From the NCBI GenBank assembly GCA_026993355.1, contig JALWTX010000021.1, positions 1 to 34,438 of the forward strand: a stretch of DNA of 34,438 nucleotides, given 5' to 3'. Position 1 is the stretch's first letter. Every line of letters begins with the position of its first letter. The stretch comes from Flavobacteriales bacterium (lineage in GTDB: Bacteria > Bacteroidota > Bacteroidia > Flavobacteriales > Flavobacteriaceae). Of this stretch, positions 1-9,037 are shown in pieces. Under the pieces are notes generated by a model, which was given only the letters and a program-made list of their open reading frames with translations, was not told the DNA's origin and made no database searches. The position numbers and the translations under genes are program-made.

Positions 1-33
1 AAGTGATATTAAAATAAGAACATATAAATCAAA

Positions 34-67
34 AAAACCACAGAAAGAAATTTCTTTCTGCGGTTTT
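34..67 (-). terminator. Rho-independent terminator downstream of tadA
   Basis: A 10-bp perfect stem (41-50 with 51-60) extends outward past one mismatch through CC/GG and A/T pairs. Read on the minus strand it is followed by a run of seven T, longer than the T run on the plus strand. It therefore fits best as the terminator of the gpsA-tadA transcript. The 76 bases between it and the tadA stop hold nothing recognisable. Confidence 0.75.
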
Positions 68-143
68 AGTTAATAATTTAATTAATTTTGCTAAAAACCT
101 GTAACGGTTATTTAGGACTAGTCATAACATTTCAGTCATAATT

Positions 144-587
144 TTATTTGCGCATCTTCTTAAAAAAAGCTTGCAATAATCTCATGCTTTCATCGGCTAA
201 GACACCACCTTTTACTTGTGTTTTCGGATGGACTTTACAGTGCCAATGCTGAAAACCACGTTGTTTATCGGCAGCGCCATAAACTATGCGGCCTATTTGT
301 GACCAAAAGGCTGCCCCGGCACACATTTGACAAGGTTCGAGAGTGACATATAAGGTGCAATCTTTTAAATATTTGCTTCCTAGGTAGTTAGTTGCAGCGG
401 TAAATGCCAACATTTCCGCATGAGCAGTAGCATCATTTAAGGTTTCAACTTGGTTCCGGCCTTTTGCTACAATTTGATTATGACAAACAATGACGGCTCC
501 AACAGGCACTTCTCCTTCTGCTAAAGCCAATTCGGCTTCTTGTAAGGCTTTTCGCATAAAATATATATCGTCAAAAACTTGTATCAT
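144..587 (-). CDS. tadA: tRNA-specific adenosine deaminase (A34 to inosine)
   Basis: A 147-residue cytidine/deoxycytidylate deaminase-fold protein. The zinc site is complete: H56-A57-E58 (His ligand and proton-shuttle Glu) and P85-C86-Q87-M88-C89 (two Cys ligands). The family deaminates adenosine 34 at the wobble position of tRNA-Arg(ACG) in the cytoplasm, allowing it to read CGU, CGC and CGA. Length and the N-terminal GEVPVGAVIV segment match TadA rather than a free-nucleoside deaminase, although some relatives act on guanine or cytosine, so the substrate is inferred. Its ATG overlaps the gpsA stop codon by one base, implying translational coupling. An internal Met at residue 11 is a possible but less likely start, because relatives carry a similar short N-terminal helix. 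Confidence 0.9.
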   Translation of the reverse strand: MIQVFDDIYFMRKALQEAELALAEGEVPVGAVIVCHNQIVAKGRNQVETLNDATAHAEMLAFTAATNYLGSKYLKDCTLYVTLEPCQMCAGAAFWSQIGRIVYGAADKQRGFQHWHCKVHPKTQVKGGVLADESMRLLQAFFKKMRK

Positions 588-1597
588 TAATTTAATTTTT
601 CAGACAGTTTGATAAATTCTGTTTTGGGTTGGGCATTCTGATACAGGATTTTATAAACGGCCTCAATAATAGGTATTTTTGCACCTGCCTCTCCCTTATC
701 TTTATTAATCTTATAGGCAGATTTAACGGCATAATAACCTTCAGCCACCATTCTCATTTCTGCCATCGCACTTTTAACCGTATAGCCTTTTCCAATCATA
801 CTTCCAAATGTACGGTTCCGGCTAAAAATGGAATATGCTGTAACTAACAGATCGCCTAAATAAGCTGAATTATCAATATTTCTTTTGCGTTTATCCACAT
901 TTTTTTTGATAAATTTTTTCATTTCCCGGATAGCATTCGATATCAGTACGGCTTGAAAATTGTCACCATAACCTAAACCGTGTGCAATACCTGAGGCAAT
1001 AGCATATACATTTTTTAAAACAGCAGCCCATTCTATACCAAAAACATCTTTTGAATAGGTTGTTTTAATATACCAGCTATTTAAATAACGCGAAATTTGC
1101 TTGGCGACTGATTTTCGCTTGGCGGCAATTGTTAAATAAGACAATCGTTCCATTGCGACTTCTTCGGCATGACATGGACCGGCAATAACCCCTAAATTTT
1201 TTTCGGGTACATTTTTGTATTTTTTTAGATGTTCTCCCAAAATCAACAAAGTTTCCGGGACAATGCCTTTGACGGCAGATACCACGATTTTTTCACTTAA
1301 GTCAACCGTTATTTTATCTAATTCGGATTTGACAAAAGCCGATGGAATGGCAATAATAATAGTATCTGCATGGTCCACAACTTCATTTATATCCGTACTT
1401 ATTTTAATTTGTTTTAGATCAAAAAGGACTTGTTGTAAATATTTCGGATTATGCCTGTGGAGTTTTAAATGTTCCAGTGTGTAGGAACTTCGAACATACC
1501 AAGCCACTTCTTCCATATTTTCCGTCAACATTTTTACTATTGCTGTGGCCCAGCTTCCACTGCCTAAAACAGCTACTTTATGTTTATTTTTATGCAT
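587..1597 (-). CDS. gpsA: Glycerol-3-phosphate dehydrogenase [NAD(P)+]
   Basis: A 336-residue protein that reduces dihydroxyacetone phosphate to sn-glycerol 3-phosphate, the backbone for membrane phospholipids. The Rossmann motif GSGSWATA lies at residues 12-19. The conserved GPCHAEEVA segment (140-148) and the two family lysines, K110 (SAVKG) and K195 (VLKN), are present, followed by the C-terminal helical domain containing GIAHGLGYGDN. Length is normal for GpsA. It is first in a two-gene unit with tadA (1-nt overlap) and lies 93 bp downstream of nrdA. A perfect 11-bp inverted repeat sits directly before its ATG and overlaps a good -7 element, so it probably has its own, possibly controlled, promoter. 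Confidence 0.95.
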   Translation of the reverse strand: MHKNKHKVAVLGSGSWATAIVKMLTENMEEVAWYVRSSYTLEHLKLHRHNPKYLQQVLFDLKQIKISTDINEVVDHADTIIIAIPSAFVKSELDKITVDLSEKIVVSAVKGIVPETLLILGEHLKKYKNVPEKNLGVIAGPCHAEEVAMERLSYLTIAAKRKSVAKQISRYLNSWYIKTTYSKDVFGIEWAAVLKNVYAIASGIAHGLGYGDNFQAVLISNAIREMKKFIKKNVDKRKRNIDNSAYLGDLLVTAYSIFSRNRTFGSMIGKGYTVKSAMAEMRMVAEGYYAVKSAYKINKDKGEAGAKIPIIEAVYKILYQNAQPKTEFIKLSEKLN

Positions 1598-1598
1598 A

Positions 1599-1626
1599 GT
1601 ATATTTGTTTTGTTTAACAAATATAC
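1599..1626 (-). promoter_or_regulatory. Inverted repeat with -7 element before gpsA
   Basis: GTATATTTGTT at 1599-1609 and its exact complement AACAAATATAC at 1616-1626 are separated by 6 nt and end one base before the gpsA ATG. Read on the minus strand, the outer arm contains TATATTTG (1618-1625), a perfect match to the Bacteroidota -7 consensus TAnnTTTG; a second match, TAATTTTG, directly abuts it (1626-1633). I see no TTTG at the expected -33 distance. The palindrome could be an operator or a hairpin in the 5' leader. Confidence 0.5.
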
Positions 1627-1690
1627 AAAATTAAGTCAGCTCATTTTTGGTTTGTGGCGAGCCTCTTTCAATTTTGATTGTCTGGAATGT

Positions 1691-4012
1691 TTAAACCGAG
1701 CAACCGCCACCTTCACAGCTATCATAATCCTCAATATCTAATTCCAGTTTTGCAAAATTGAATTTTCCTTGGCTTTCCGGTTCCTGTTTTATTTTGGCTA
1801 AGGCATTGCCTGAATTGTCATTGATATTCATATAATATAAAGTTTTCAAGCCGTATTTGTAAGCAATGCCATCGTGTCTAATCAAATCTTTTACAGGGAC
1901 TTTGTTGTTCTTATATTTTGATATATCATAATACTGGTTGGTGCTGATACTTTGATCAATAAATTTTTGAAATACCGCCACAAATTTCAGGTATTCTTCG
2001 TTATCAATTTCCCAAGCCAAAGTATAGTTTTCGTCATATTTTCCAAATCCCGGCACCAACTGCTTTAAGGCGCCATACTTGCTCATTTTGGCTATCAAGA
2101 GCTTACGTACCGGGTCTACCCCGGGTGTTGAATTAGATACCACACTGCTACTGGCAGCCGGTGGTATGGCACTTAAGGCTGAATTTCTTAATCCATATTT
2201 TTGGACATCTTCCCGTAGGCTATCCCAGTCCATTTCCAAATCATTAGCCACAATTTCATCAACATTTGGTGCATAGGTATCAATAGGCAATATACCATCT
2301 GCATATTTTGTTCGTTCAAATAATTGACAAGCACCCTTTTCTTTTGCTAAATTATTTGATGCTTTAATTAAGCCATATTGAAAACGTTCCATATACCGGT
2401 GTATGGTTTTTCTCCCTTCATCACTATCGTAGCGTAAATCATTTTTGGCTAAGAAATGAAACACATCCGAAACACCTATACCAAGGCTTCGTCTTGCTTT
2501 GGTCGATTTTTCTGCCGCAACCACCGGATAATCTTGATAATCAATAAGCTCGTCCAAGAACCTGACAAGTAAGTCTGTCAAATGGTCTAATTCTTCGATA
2601 TTTTCCAATTTGCCTAAATTAATATTGCTTAAAATACACATGGCTATTTCACCATCTGCTTTATTAACATCTTCGATAGGACTGGTTGGCAGGGTTATTT
2701 CTTGACATAAATTAGACATATAAATATGATCTTTAAAAGAACTGTGTTCATTGACATGGTCCGCATTTAAAATATAAATCCGGCCGGTCTCATATCTTTC
2801 TTTAAGTATATCTAAATAAAGTTGACGGGCATTTATTTTTTTCTTCCTGATTTTGTTATTCTTCTCATACATTTCATAAAGCATTTTAAATTTTTCAAAA
2901 TCATTGCCATAAAATGCTTCATACAAATCGCGTACTTCTTCAGAAGAAAAAAGCGTTATATCTTCATTTTTACGCACTCTTTCTCTAAATAATTTATTAA
3001 CCGCAATAGAATAATCCATTCGTCTTACACGGTTTTCGTCATTTCCTTTATTATTCTTTAATTGAATAAAAGTTTCTATTTCCCAATGAAAAAAACTGAG
3101 TGTTGAGGTTGAGCTTCCTCCACGGATGGCATTTTGGGTAAATCCTTTGGTGGTTGCTTCAAACATTTTAAGAAAAGGAACCAAGCCTGTATGGATGACT
3201 TCTCCGTTTCTAATATTAGCCCCTAATCCGCGTATTCGTCCGAAATTTAATCCGATACCGGCCCGGCTGGCAATATAATATCCCACTGCCGTATTTGATT
3301 GTAGAATTGATTCTAAAGAATCGCCGACATCAATCAAGCAACAAGAACTGAATTGTCTCAAAGGCGTTCTAACCCCTGACATTATAGGTGTTGGTAAACT
3401 TAATTTAAAGGTCGAAACCGCTTCATACAAGTCCAAAACATATTTTTTCCGTTTGGCTCCTTTATAGTTTTTAAACATAAACATGGCAATAAGCATAAAG
3501 GCTTCTTGTGGTGTTTCATAAAGTTCATGGGTATTACGGTCTTGCAACAAGTATTTATCAATCATCTGTCTTAAGCCGGCGTAGGTAAACTGTTGATCGC
3601 GCTCATGTTTAATTTTTTTGCCAAAATAAACCAACTCACTTGGTGAATATGCTTCGAGGATAGACGCATCATAGACCCCCCGAAATACATTATTGCGAAC
3701 GAAGTATTCAAACGGCAAGGGCTTGTCTTGTTTAAAAACCTTTTTATATAAATCACTTAGTAATAGTCTGGCCGCTACATATTGATAATCCGGATTTTCT
3801 TCAGAAATTAAATCAGCAGCCGATTTGATCATTATTTTTTGTATTTCTGCTGTAGTTATGCCATCATAAAATTGAATTTTTGAGTTTATTTCTATATCCG
3901 ATACCGATACGTTTTCGAATCCGTTGCAGGCCCATTCCACCATTTCGTGTATCATTTTCAAATCGAGTGGGGCGGAGGTGCCATCTCTTTTGATCACATT
4001 TATCTTTTGCAT
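1691..4012 (-). CDS. nrdA: Ribonucleoside-diphosphate reductase, class I alpha subunit
   Basis: Large catalytic subunit that reduces ribonucleoside diphosphates to deoxyribonucleotides. I chose the start at 4012 (773 residues, MQKINVIKRDG) because the ATP-cone begins right there; the frame stays open 24 bases further to another ATG whose 8 extra residues match nothing in the family. An ATP-cone occupies about residues 1-90. Active-site residues line up with E. coli NrdA: C224 (in RQFSSC), N434/C436/E438 (SNLCQEI), C459 (CILSNINLG), radical-transfer tyrosines Y726-Y727, and the C-terminal redox pair C766/C771 (CEGGGC). All are intact, so it should be active. The small radical-bearing subunit gene nrdB is not adjacent: susD lies upstream and gpsA downstream. 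Confidence 0.93.
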   Translation of the reverse strand: MQKINVIKRDGTSAPLDLKMIHEMVEWACNGFENVSVSDIEINSKIQFYDGITTAEIQKIMIKSAADLISEENPDYQYVAARLLLSDLYKKVFKQDKPLPFEYFVRNNVFRGVYDASILEAYSPSELVYFGKKIKHERDQQFTYAGLRQMIDKYLLQDRNTHELYETPQEAFMLIAMFMFKNYKGAKRKKYVLDLYEAVSTFKLSLPTPIMSGVRTPLRQFSSCCLIDVGDSLESILQSNTAVGYYIASRAGIGLNFGRIRGLGANIRNGEVIHTGLVPFLKMFEATTKGFTQNAIRGGSSTSTLSFFHWEIETFIQLKNNKGNDENRVRRMDYSIAVNKLFRERVRKNEDITLFSSEEVRDLYEAFYGNDFEKFKMLYEMYEKNNKIRKKKINARQLYLDILKERYETGRIYILNADHVNEHSSFKDHIYMSNLCQEITLPTSPIEDVNKADGEIAMCILSNINLGKLENIEELDHLTDLLVRFLDELIDYQDYPVVAAEKSTKARRSLGIGVSDVFHFLAKNDLRYDSDEGRKTIHRYMERFQYGLIKASNNLAKEKGACQLFERTKYADGILPIDTYAPNVDEIVANDLEMDWDSLREDVQKYGLRNSALSAIPPAASSSVVSNSTPGVDPVRKLLIAKMSKYGALKQLVPGFGKYDENYTLAWEIDNEEYLKFVAVFQKFIDQSISTNQYYDISKYKNNKVPVKDLIRHDGIAYKYGLKTLYYMNINDNSGNALAKIKQEPESQGKFNFAKLELDIEDYDSCEGGGCSV

Positions 4013-4098
4013 ATAATTAAATTTTAGGTAAAACAACTTAGGTTAGATAAAACAAAATTAAGTTTAGTTTTAATTATATCTATAAATGTTAACAAAAG

Positions 4099-4107
4099 TT
4101 ATCAACA
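4099..4107. promoter_or_regulatory. DnaA-box-like nonamer upstream of nrdA
   Basis: TTATCAACA differs from the classical DnaA box TTATCCACA at one position and lies about 90 bp before the nrdA start, in an AT-rich leader. Nine-base near-matches are common in sequence this AT-rich. The nrd genes are DnaA targets in some bacteria, which is the only reason to list it. Confidence 0.2.
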
Positions 4108-4187
4108 AGTTATTAATATTTAGTTTGTTAATTATTAATAGGTTTATGTCCAATGTTTTACACTGATGTATTAAATAGGCATAAAAA

Positions 4188-4213
4188 AGAAGCCGGCCAA
4201 TTGGCCGGCTTCT
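4188..4213 (-). terminator. Rho-independent terminator of the susCD unit
   Basis: A perfect 26-bp palindrome, GC-rich in its arms (AGAAGCCGGCC and complement) with AATT at the centre. It lies 22 bp after the susD stop and is followed on the minus strand by a run of T. It isolates susCD from nrdA, whose own leader occupies the 175 bp beyond. Confidence 0.9.
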
Positions 4214-4235
4214 GATAAGAAACTATCTTGTTATT

Positions 4236-5669
4236 TTAATTAACATCCCAAAATACTTTTGAAAGTAATTTGTCACCACCCATCGCAGTGGCAGCATTAT
4301 TATAATTTACTTGGTTTACATCCGGTTCATCCAGTGGATAGATGTATCTACGAGGCACCTCACCATTCGGTGTTCTGGGAATAGGAGGAACATTCATTGT
4401 AGGAAAACCTAATTTTCTCCAACTTGACCATGCTTCAAATCCTCTCCCATATAACGCTAGCCATTTTTGCAATCCAATTTTTTCTTGCCAGGTACTTCCA
4501 GCAGTTGCATAAGCTACAGTTGGTTGAGATAAATAGGTGGTTATATCTGCAGGATTAACTCCCCACCAATTCATAGAGGCTATTATAGCTTTTTTGTAGT
4601 GACTTTCTGCATCTGCTGGTGTTAATCCTCCCATATTTCTTTCAGCAGCTTCAGCTTGCAAGAATTCAACTTCATCATAACCTAATAATATGAAGGGCAT
4701 ATCAGGTTGATGAAATGGTTCACCAATATGTGTATAACTACCATATGAATTATTATCTCCATACGGTCCCCCTACAGGTGGAATAATATTGTCATCCATA
4801 TAGTATGGAATTCTTGGATCATTTAATGGTAAGATATTATCAACAAAGGTGTTTGCAACCACAAAATCGTGTCTTCCACTTTGGACTAAACTTGACCAAA
4901 TAGGATTAGTATGAGGTGGATTACTTAAGAAATGAAATTCAAAGTTATCTCCATTACCTGTAAATACCCCACTTGTTAGAGCTTCAGTTGCCATGTTGTT
5001 TGCTTTGACAGCATCAACATCAGCTATTCTCATGGCCATTCTTAATTTTAAGGAATTACCAAATTTTTTCCATGCAGACACATCCCCATTATAATATAAA
5101 TCAGCACTACCAAAAGAACTACCACCTCCACTTAGTTGATTGACATCTGCAGTAATTCTATCAAATAAGTCATTATAAATGGCCTGATCATCATCATACT
5201 TAGGTGTAACATTGTTAATATCTAATGCTTCGCTATATGGTACATTACCATATGTATCCACTAAAACATGAAATAGATATACTTGCATCAAATCTACAAC
5301 AGCTTTTTGATTTGCTTTAGTTGTACTATCTAAGGAAGCATCATTTTCTATTAGTTGTTTAGCTGCTTTTAAGTCATTCAAAATGTCGTAAATGTTGTAC
5401 CAAAAATTACCACCAATATCTCGGTTTACTAAATCATAATTTGATTCATCTGTATAAGTGGTTTCTGTCCAATATTGTGCAAATAATTTAAATATATTGT
5501 AATTTACACTCGTACTAGCCATTCTTGTGGCCATAAACTCTTGAGCATTAGTAACAAGAGCCTCAGCATTCACATTGCTAGGGTGCTTCGTGTCTACATT
5601 CCACCCATCAAATTTGGAGCAAGATGCAGACAAACTTGCTATAATTAATATTAATATTATTTTTTTCAT
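4236..5669 (-). CDS. SusD/RagB-family outer-membrane nutrient-binding lipoprotein
   Basis: A 477-residue surface lipoprotein. A short lysine-led hydrophobic signal (residues 1-16) ends at C17 in the lipobox SASC, so the mature protein should be lipidated. The rest resembles the branch of the family often filed as SusD_2: the FDGWNVDTKHPSNV start, helical repeats with YNDLFDRITADVNQL, a GNSLKLRMAMRI helix, and a C-terminal RGFEAWSSWRKLGFP segment. Known SusD proteins cap the SusC barrel and capture glycans, peptides or other oligomers; the ligand here cannot be read from sequence. It follows susC by 11 bp and ends in a strong terminator, so the pair is a self-contained two-gene unit. Confidence 0.92.
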   Translation of the reverse strand: MKKIILILIIASLSASCSKFDGWNVDTKHPSNVNAEALVTNAQEFMATRMASTSVNYNIFKLFAQYWTETTYTDESNYDLVNRDIGGNFWYNIYDILNDLKAAKQLIENDASLDSTTKANQKAVVDLMQVYLFHVLVDTYGNVPYSEALDINNVTPKYDDDQAIYNDLFDRITADVNQLSGGGSSFGSADLYYNGDVSAWKKFGNSLKLRMAMRIADVDAVKANNMATEALTSGVFTGNGDNFEFHFLSNPPHTNPIWSSLVQSGRHDFVVANTFVDNILPLNDPRIPYYMDDNIIPPVGGPYGDNNSYGSYTHIGEPFHQPDMPFILLGYDEVEFLQAEAAERNMGGLTPADAESHYKKAIIASMNWWGVNPADITTYLSQPTVAYATAGSTWQEKIGLQKWLALYGRGFEAWSSWRKLGFPTMNVPPIPRTPNGEVPRRYIYPLDEPDVNQVNYNNAATAMGGDKLLSKVFWDVN

Positions 5670-5680
5670 GATTTCTTTTT

Positions 5681-8600
5681 TTATAATTCTAATTTAACAC
5701 TAAATCCAAAGTCTCTAGTTGAAGGATACACTCCACCTTGATATCCTTGAATATTTCCTGAACTAATACCTGCTTCTGGATCAGCATAAGGAAGATTTTT
5801 GGATATAATCCATAAGTTACTACCAGTTAGTGTGAATGTAACTCCTTTAATAAAACTTTTTTCTAATAACTTTTTATTCATTTTGTATGAAATAGCCACT
5901 TCTCGTAGTTTCACATAACTTGCATCATAAACATGTTGTTTATTTGCAGCTCTTGCCCAACCCCATGGATTACCATACCAACCTGCATAAGCTCTAACAT
6001 TATTTGGGCTGGTATTGGTAACTGTATAAGTATTATCAGGATTAAAAGTAACTGTCCCTTGTACACCATCAAGTATAACACCACCACCTTGTGATACTGG
6101 ATCTCTCAAAGGATTACCCAAATCATTAGTTCCAGCTGTTACATCATATAATCCGGTGCCGTAACCATACCATGTGTCTAAGGAGAATATTTGACCACCT
6201 TTTTGCATGTCTATTAAGAAACTAAAACTAAAGTTCTTATAGCTGAATTTATTGTTTATACCACCTTTCCAATCTGGTTGAAAATTACCAATAATATCTT
6301 TGTAAGGTGTCTTGTAATAATAACCATTTGATTTAACTACAGGATTACCATTACTATCATAAACTAAATTAGTTCCTTTTATTGTTCCGTAAGGTTGATC
6401 TAAAGTAGCATTAATAGAAACACCTCCTTGCATAGAAGCCAATTGTAAATTATTCATTCCTTCACTAAGCTTTAAAACTTTATTTTGGTTTTTCGCCCAG
6501 TTAATGTCTACTTGCCATTTAAAGTCCTTTTTATTAATAACTTTACCAAAAACATGTGTTTCAATACCTCGGTTTTGAATTGACCCAGCATTAACCCATT
6601 TTTGACCGAAACCAGTTGCTGTAGATATCGGAATAGGCATTAATAAATCTTTAGAAGTTTTATCATATAATGATAAATCGAAACCAATTCGGCTTTGCAA
6701 GAAACGCATTTCCAAACCTAGTTCTGTTTCATTTGATAATTCATTTCTTAAGTTAGGGTTATTACTTGTATAAGGAATTGTGGCTGTAGAATGCCCGTTA
6801 AATGGTGTATTTAATATATAGGTATTTTGGGTAGATAATGGAGGCGCAGCATTTCCTGTTTGAGCGTATCCTATTCTCAATTTACCAAACGAAATAGCAT
6901 CCATATTTAAATGTTTTGAGAATACATAACTTGCGGAAATACCATAATAATCATATGAATTATTATTTTTTGGTAACGTAGATGCGATATCATAACGATA
7001 GGAACCTTCTAAGAAAAGAAAGTCATCATATCCTATAGACGTATTTATATAATAGCCATCTATTCCTTCCTTTGCTAAATATTCACTAGGTGCGTTTAAT
7101 GGATTCTTTGAATTAGATAAAGCAAATAATCCCGGAATGTTTAATCCTCCGTTGGTGCTAGCTGATATAGATGAAACATTTCTTCTCATATAATTAGCAC
7201 CCAAAACCCCATGAATATTGATTTTCTCAGATAAATCTTTATTAAAATTTAACATTAAGTCAGTATTTCTTTCGGTAAAAGTTCTATCATATCTTGAATA
7301 TTCAGATACATCAACACTACCAACATCAATTCGTTCATTTCTGCCAAAATTGTAATGATCAAAACTCATTCTGCCAGTAACGTTTAACCAGTCATTCAAT
7401 TTATAATTTAATGACGCGTATCCAATCATACGATCTCTTTCGTCATCTTCATAATTTTGATACCGATCCCAATAGGGATTATCCCAGTAAATAGGTTTTA
7501 AATCATATGGACTGTTTGGATTCCAAGTATAATTTTTCGGATTACCTTCGTTTACAGATTTGAAGAATGCATCTTTTTGTTCTAAAATATCAACGTTAAC
7601 TTGATACCATTGTCTAAAACTTGTCATGAGGTTTTTTGCATCATACCCAGTTCCATAACGACCTTTACCTTTCGTATTGATATAACTAAATTTAGCACTA
7701 GCATTTAGCTTATCACTTAAATTATATGTAGCACGTAAATCTAAATTGTTTCTGGTGATTTCACTATTTGGCATAATACCAGTTTGTTTCATATTTGTAT
7801 ATGATAAAATGTATGTGCTCTTATCACTACCACCATCAAATTGGAAATTGTTATATAATGTAACACCTGTTTCAAACATATCTCCAGGTAAATGTTTAGC
7901 AGCTACCCAAGGTCTTGCTTTTTTATAATTGTCTAACCCTGGATACATTGCATCCCATTGATAGACCATAAGATTGGGGTCAAATGCAGCACCATAAGAT
8001 GCATCTTCTGTTAATGGTGTAACTAAATCTAAATTTCCATCATTATCAATGTCGTAATCTTCAAAATATCCTGTCGAGCCATAAAAAGGCCCATAGCCAG
8101 CTCCATATTCAGTTTGGTATTTTACAAAGGTTGAAGGATCATATTTACTGAATGATACACTTGAATTGACTGTTACACCTAACTTTTTACCTCTACGTCC
8201 TTTTTTGGTTGTAATCATAATCACACCATTGGCAGCACGGCTACCATATAAAGCTGTTGCAGCACCACCTTTTAAAACATTAATTGATGCGATTATGTCC
8301 GGGTCTATATCTGAGGCTGCATTACCATAGTCATAACCTCCACGGTTTGTTTTTTGACTTCCTGTATTAAGGTTGTCATTTGATACCGGAACTCCATCAA
8401 TTACAAATAAAGGTTGATTATTCAACATCATAGAGGAATACCCTCTTAAAATAATATTTGTTGAACCTCCTAATGAATTACTTTTTTTAATATCCAATCC
8501 AGCTATTTTACCTGATAAGGAATTTACAAAGTTGGCATTTTTGACTGTAGTTACAGCTTCAGCTTTAACTTTTTGGGTGGAGTACCCCAAACTTTTCTTT

Positions 8601-8944
8601 TCTCTTTTAATACCCTGTGCAGTTACAACGACTTCATTTAGCTTTGAGCCTTCTTTTAATTGCACATTAATCACGTTGGAATCTCCAACTTTCCGTTCTA
8701 CAGGCTGATATCCTACATATGAGAAGAGCAAGGTTTGTCCTTTCTCTGCTTTGATAGAATACTTCCCGTCAAAATCTGTGGTGGCACCAATATTGGTCCC
8801 TTTCACCACAATGTTCACTCCCGGTAGAGGATCACCTGTACCGGCTTCAGTAACCACACCGGTGATTACTTTGCTTTGTGCAAATGTTACTTGCACAACT
8901 AACGCTAACAAGAGCGTTAACATTACATTAAACTTTGTTCTCAT
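5681..8944 (-). CDS. SusC/RagA-family TonB-dependent outer-membrane transporter
   Basis: A 1087-residue transporter that imports oligomers across the outer membrane using TonB energy. Signal peptide at residues 1-22 (hydrophobic core, cut near TFA/Q). A carboxypeptidase-regulatory-like beta-sandwich follows at about 26-98, containing GVVTEAGTGDPLPGVNI and FSYVGYQ. The TonB-box-like NEVVVTAQGIKREKKSLGYS (103-122) is a hallmark of SusC. The plug domain at about 125-250 contains PLFVIDGVPVSN and ALYGSRAANGVI. The remaining roughly 830 residues form the 22-strand barrel, ending in GFSVKLEL. It is first in the unit with susD. No sigma/anti-sigma pair, hybrid two-component sensor or catabolic enzyme accompanies it, so its substrate is unknown; a peptide or a simple glycan are both possible. 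Confidence 0.95.
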   Translation of the reverse strand: MRTKFNVMLTLLLALVVQVTFAQSKVITGVVTEAGTGDPLPGVNIVVKGTNIGATTDFDGKYSIKAEKGQTLLFSYVGYQPVERKVGDSNVINVQLKEGSKLNEVVVTAQGIKREKKSLGYSTQKVKAEAVTTVKNANFVNSLSGKIAGLDIKKSNSLGGSTNIILRGYSSMMLNNQPLFVIDGVPVSNDNLNTGSQKTNRGGYDYGNAASDIDPDIIASINVLKGGAATALYGSRAANGVIMITTKKGRRGKKLGVTVNSSVSFSKYDPSTFVKYQTEYGAGYGPFYGSTGYFEDYDIDNDGNLDLVTPLTEDASYGAAFDPNLMVYQWDAMYPGLDNYKKARPWVAAKHLPGDMFETGVTLYNNFQFDGGSDKSTYILSYTNMKQTGIMPNSEITRNNLDLRATYNLSDKLNASAKFSYINTKGKGRYGTGYDAKNLMTSFRQWYQVNVDILEQKDAFFKSVNEGNPKNYTWNPNSPYDLKPIYWDNPYWDRYQNYEDDERDRMIGYASLNYKLNDWLNVTGRMSFDHYNFGRNERIDVGSVDVSEYSRYDRTFTERNTDLMLNFNKDLSEKINIHGVLGANYMRRNVSSISASTNGGLNIPGLFALSNSKNPLNAPSEYLAKEGIDGYYINTSIGYDDFLFLEGSYRYDIASTLPKNNNSYDYYGISASYVFSKHLNMDAISFGKLRIGYAQTGNAAPPLSTQNTYILNTPFNGHSTATIPYTSNNPNLRNELSNETELGLEMRFLQSRIGFDLSLYDKTSKDLLMPIPISTATGFGQKWVNAGSIQNRGIETHVFGKVINKKDFKWQVDINWAKNQNKVLKLSEGMNNLQLASMQGGVSINATLDQPYGTIKGTNLVYDSNGNPVVKSNGYYYKTPYKDIIGNFQPDWKGGINNKFSYKNFSFSFLIDMQKGGQIFSLDTWYGYGTGLYDVTAGTNDLGNPLRDPVSQGGGVILDGVQGTVTFNPDNTYTVTNTSPNNVRAYAGWYGNPWGWARAANKQHVYDASYVKLREVAISYKMNKKLLEKSFIKGVTFTLTGSNLWIISKNLPYADPEAGISSGNIQGYQGGVYPSTRDFGFSVKLEL

Positions 8945-8972
8945 CTTCTTTTATTTTTGAGTTTGTCAAGCA

Positions 8973-9003
8973 CAAATATCTTAAATAAAAGTTAATTATC
9001 CAA
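8973..9003 (-). promoter_or_regulatory. Candidate Bacteroidota-type promoter for susC
   Basis: On the minus strand, TTGG (9000-9003) is followed after 19 nt by GATATTTG (8973-8980). Spacing is ideal, but both boxes differ slightly from TTTG and TAnnTTTG. Transcription would start about 20 nt before the susC ATG. Confidence 0.4.
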
Positions 9004-9037
9004 CTATTAAATTAAGATTTTGCCTATAACAGGCTAT

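Noticed and set aside
4013-4036. Longer nrdA reading from the ATG at 4034-4036
   Set aside because: The eight extra residues have no counterpart in the family, and the ATP-cone starts directly at the second Met (MQKINVIKRDG).
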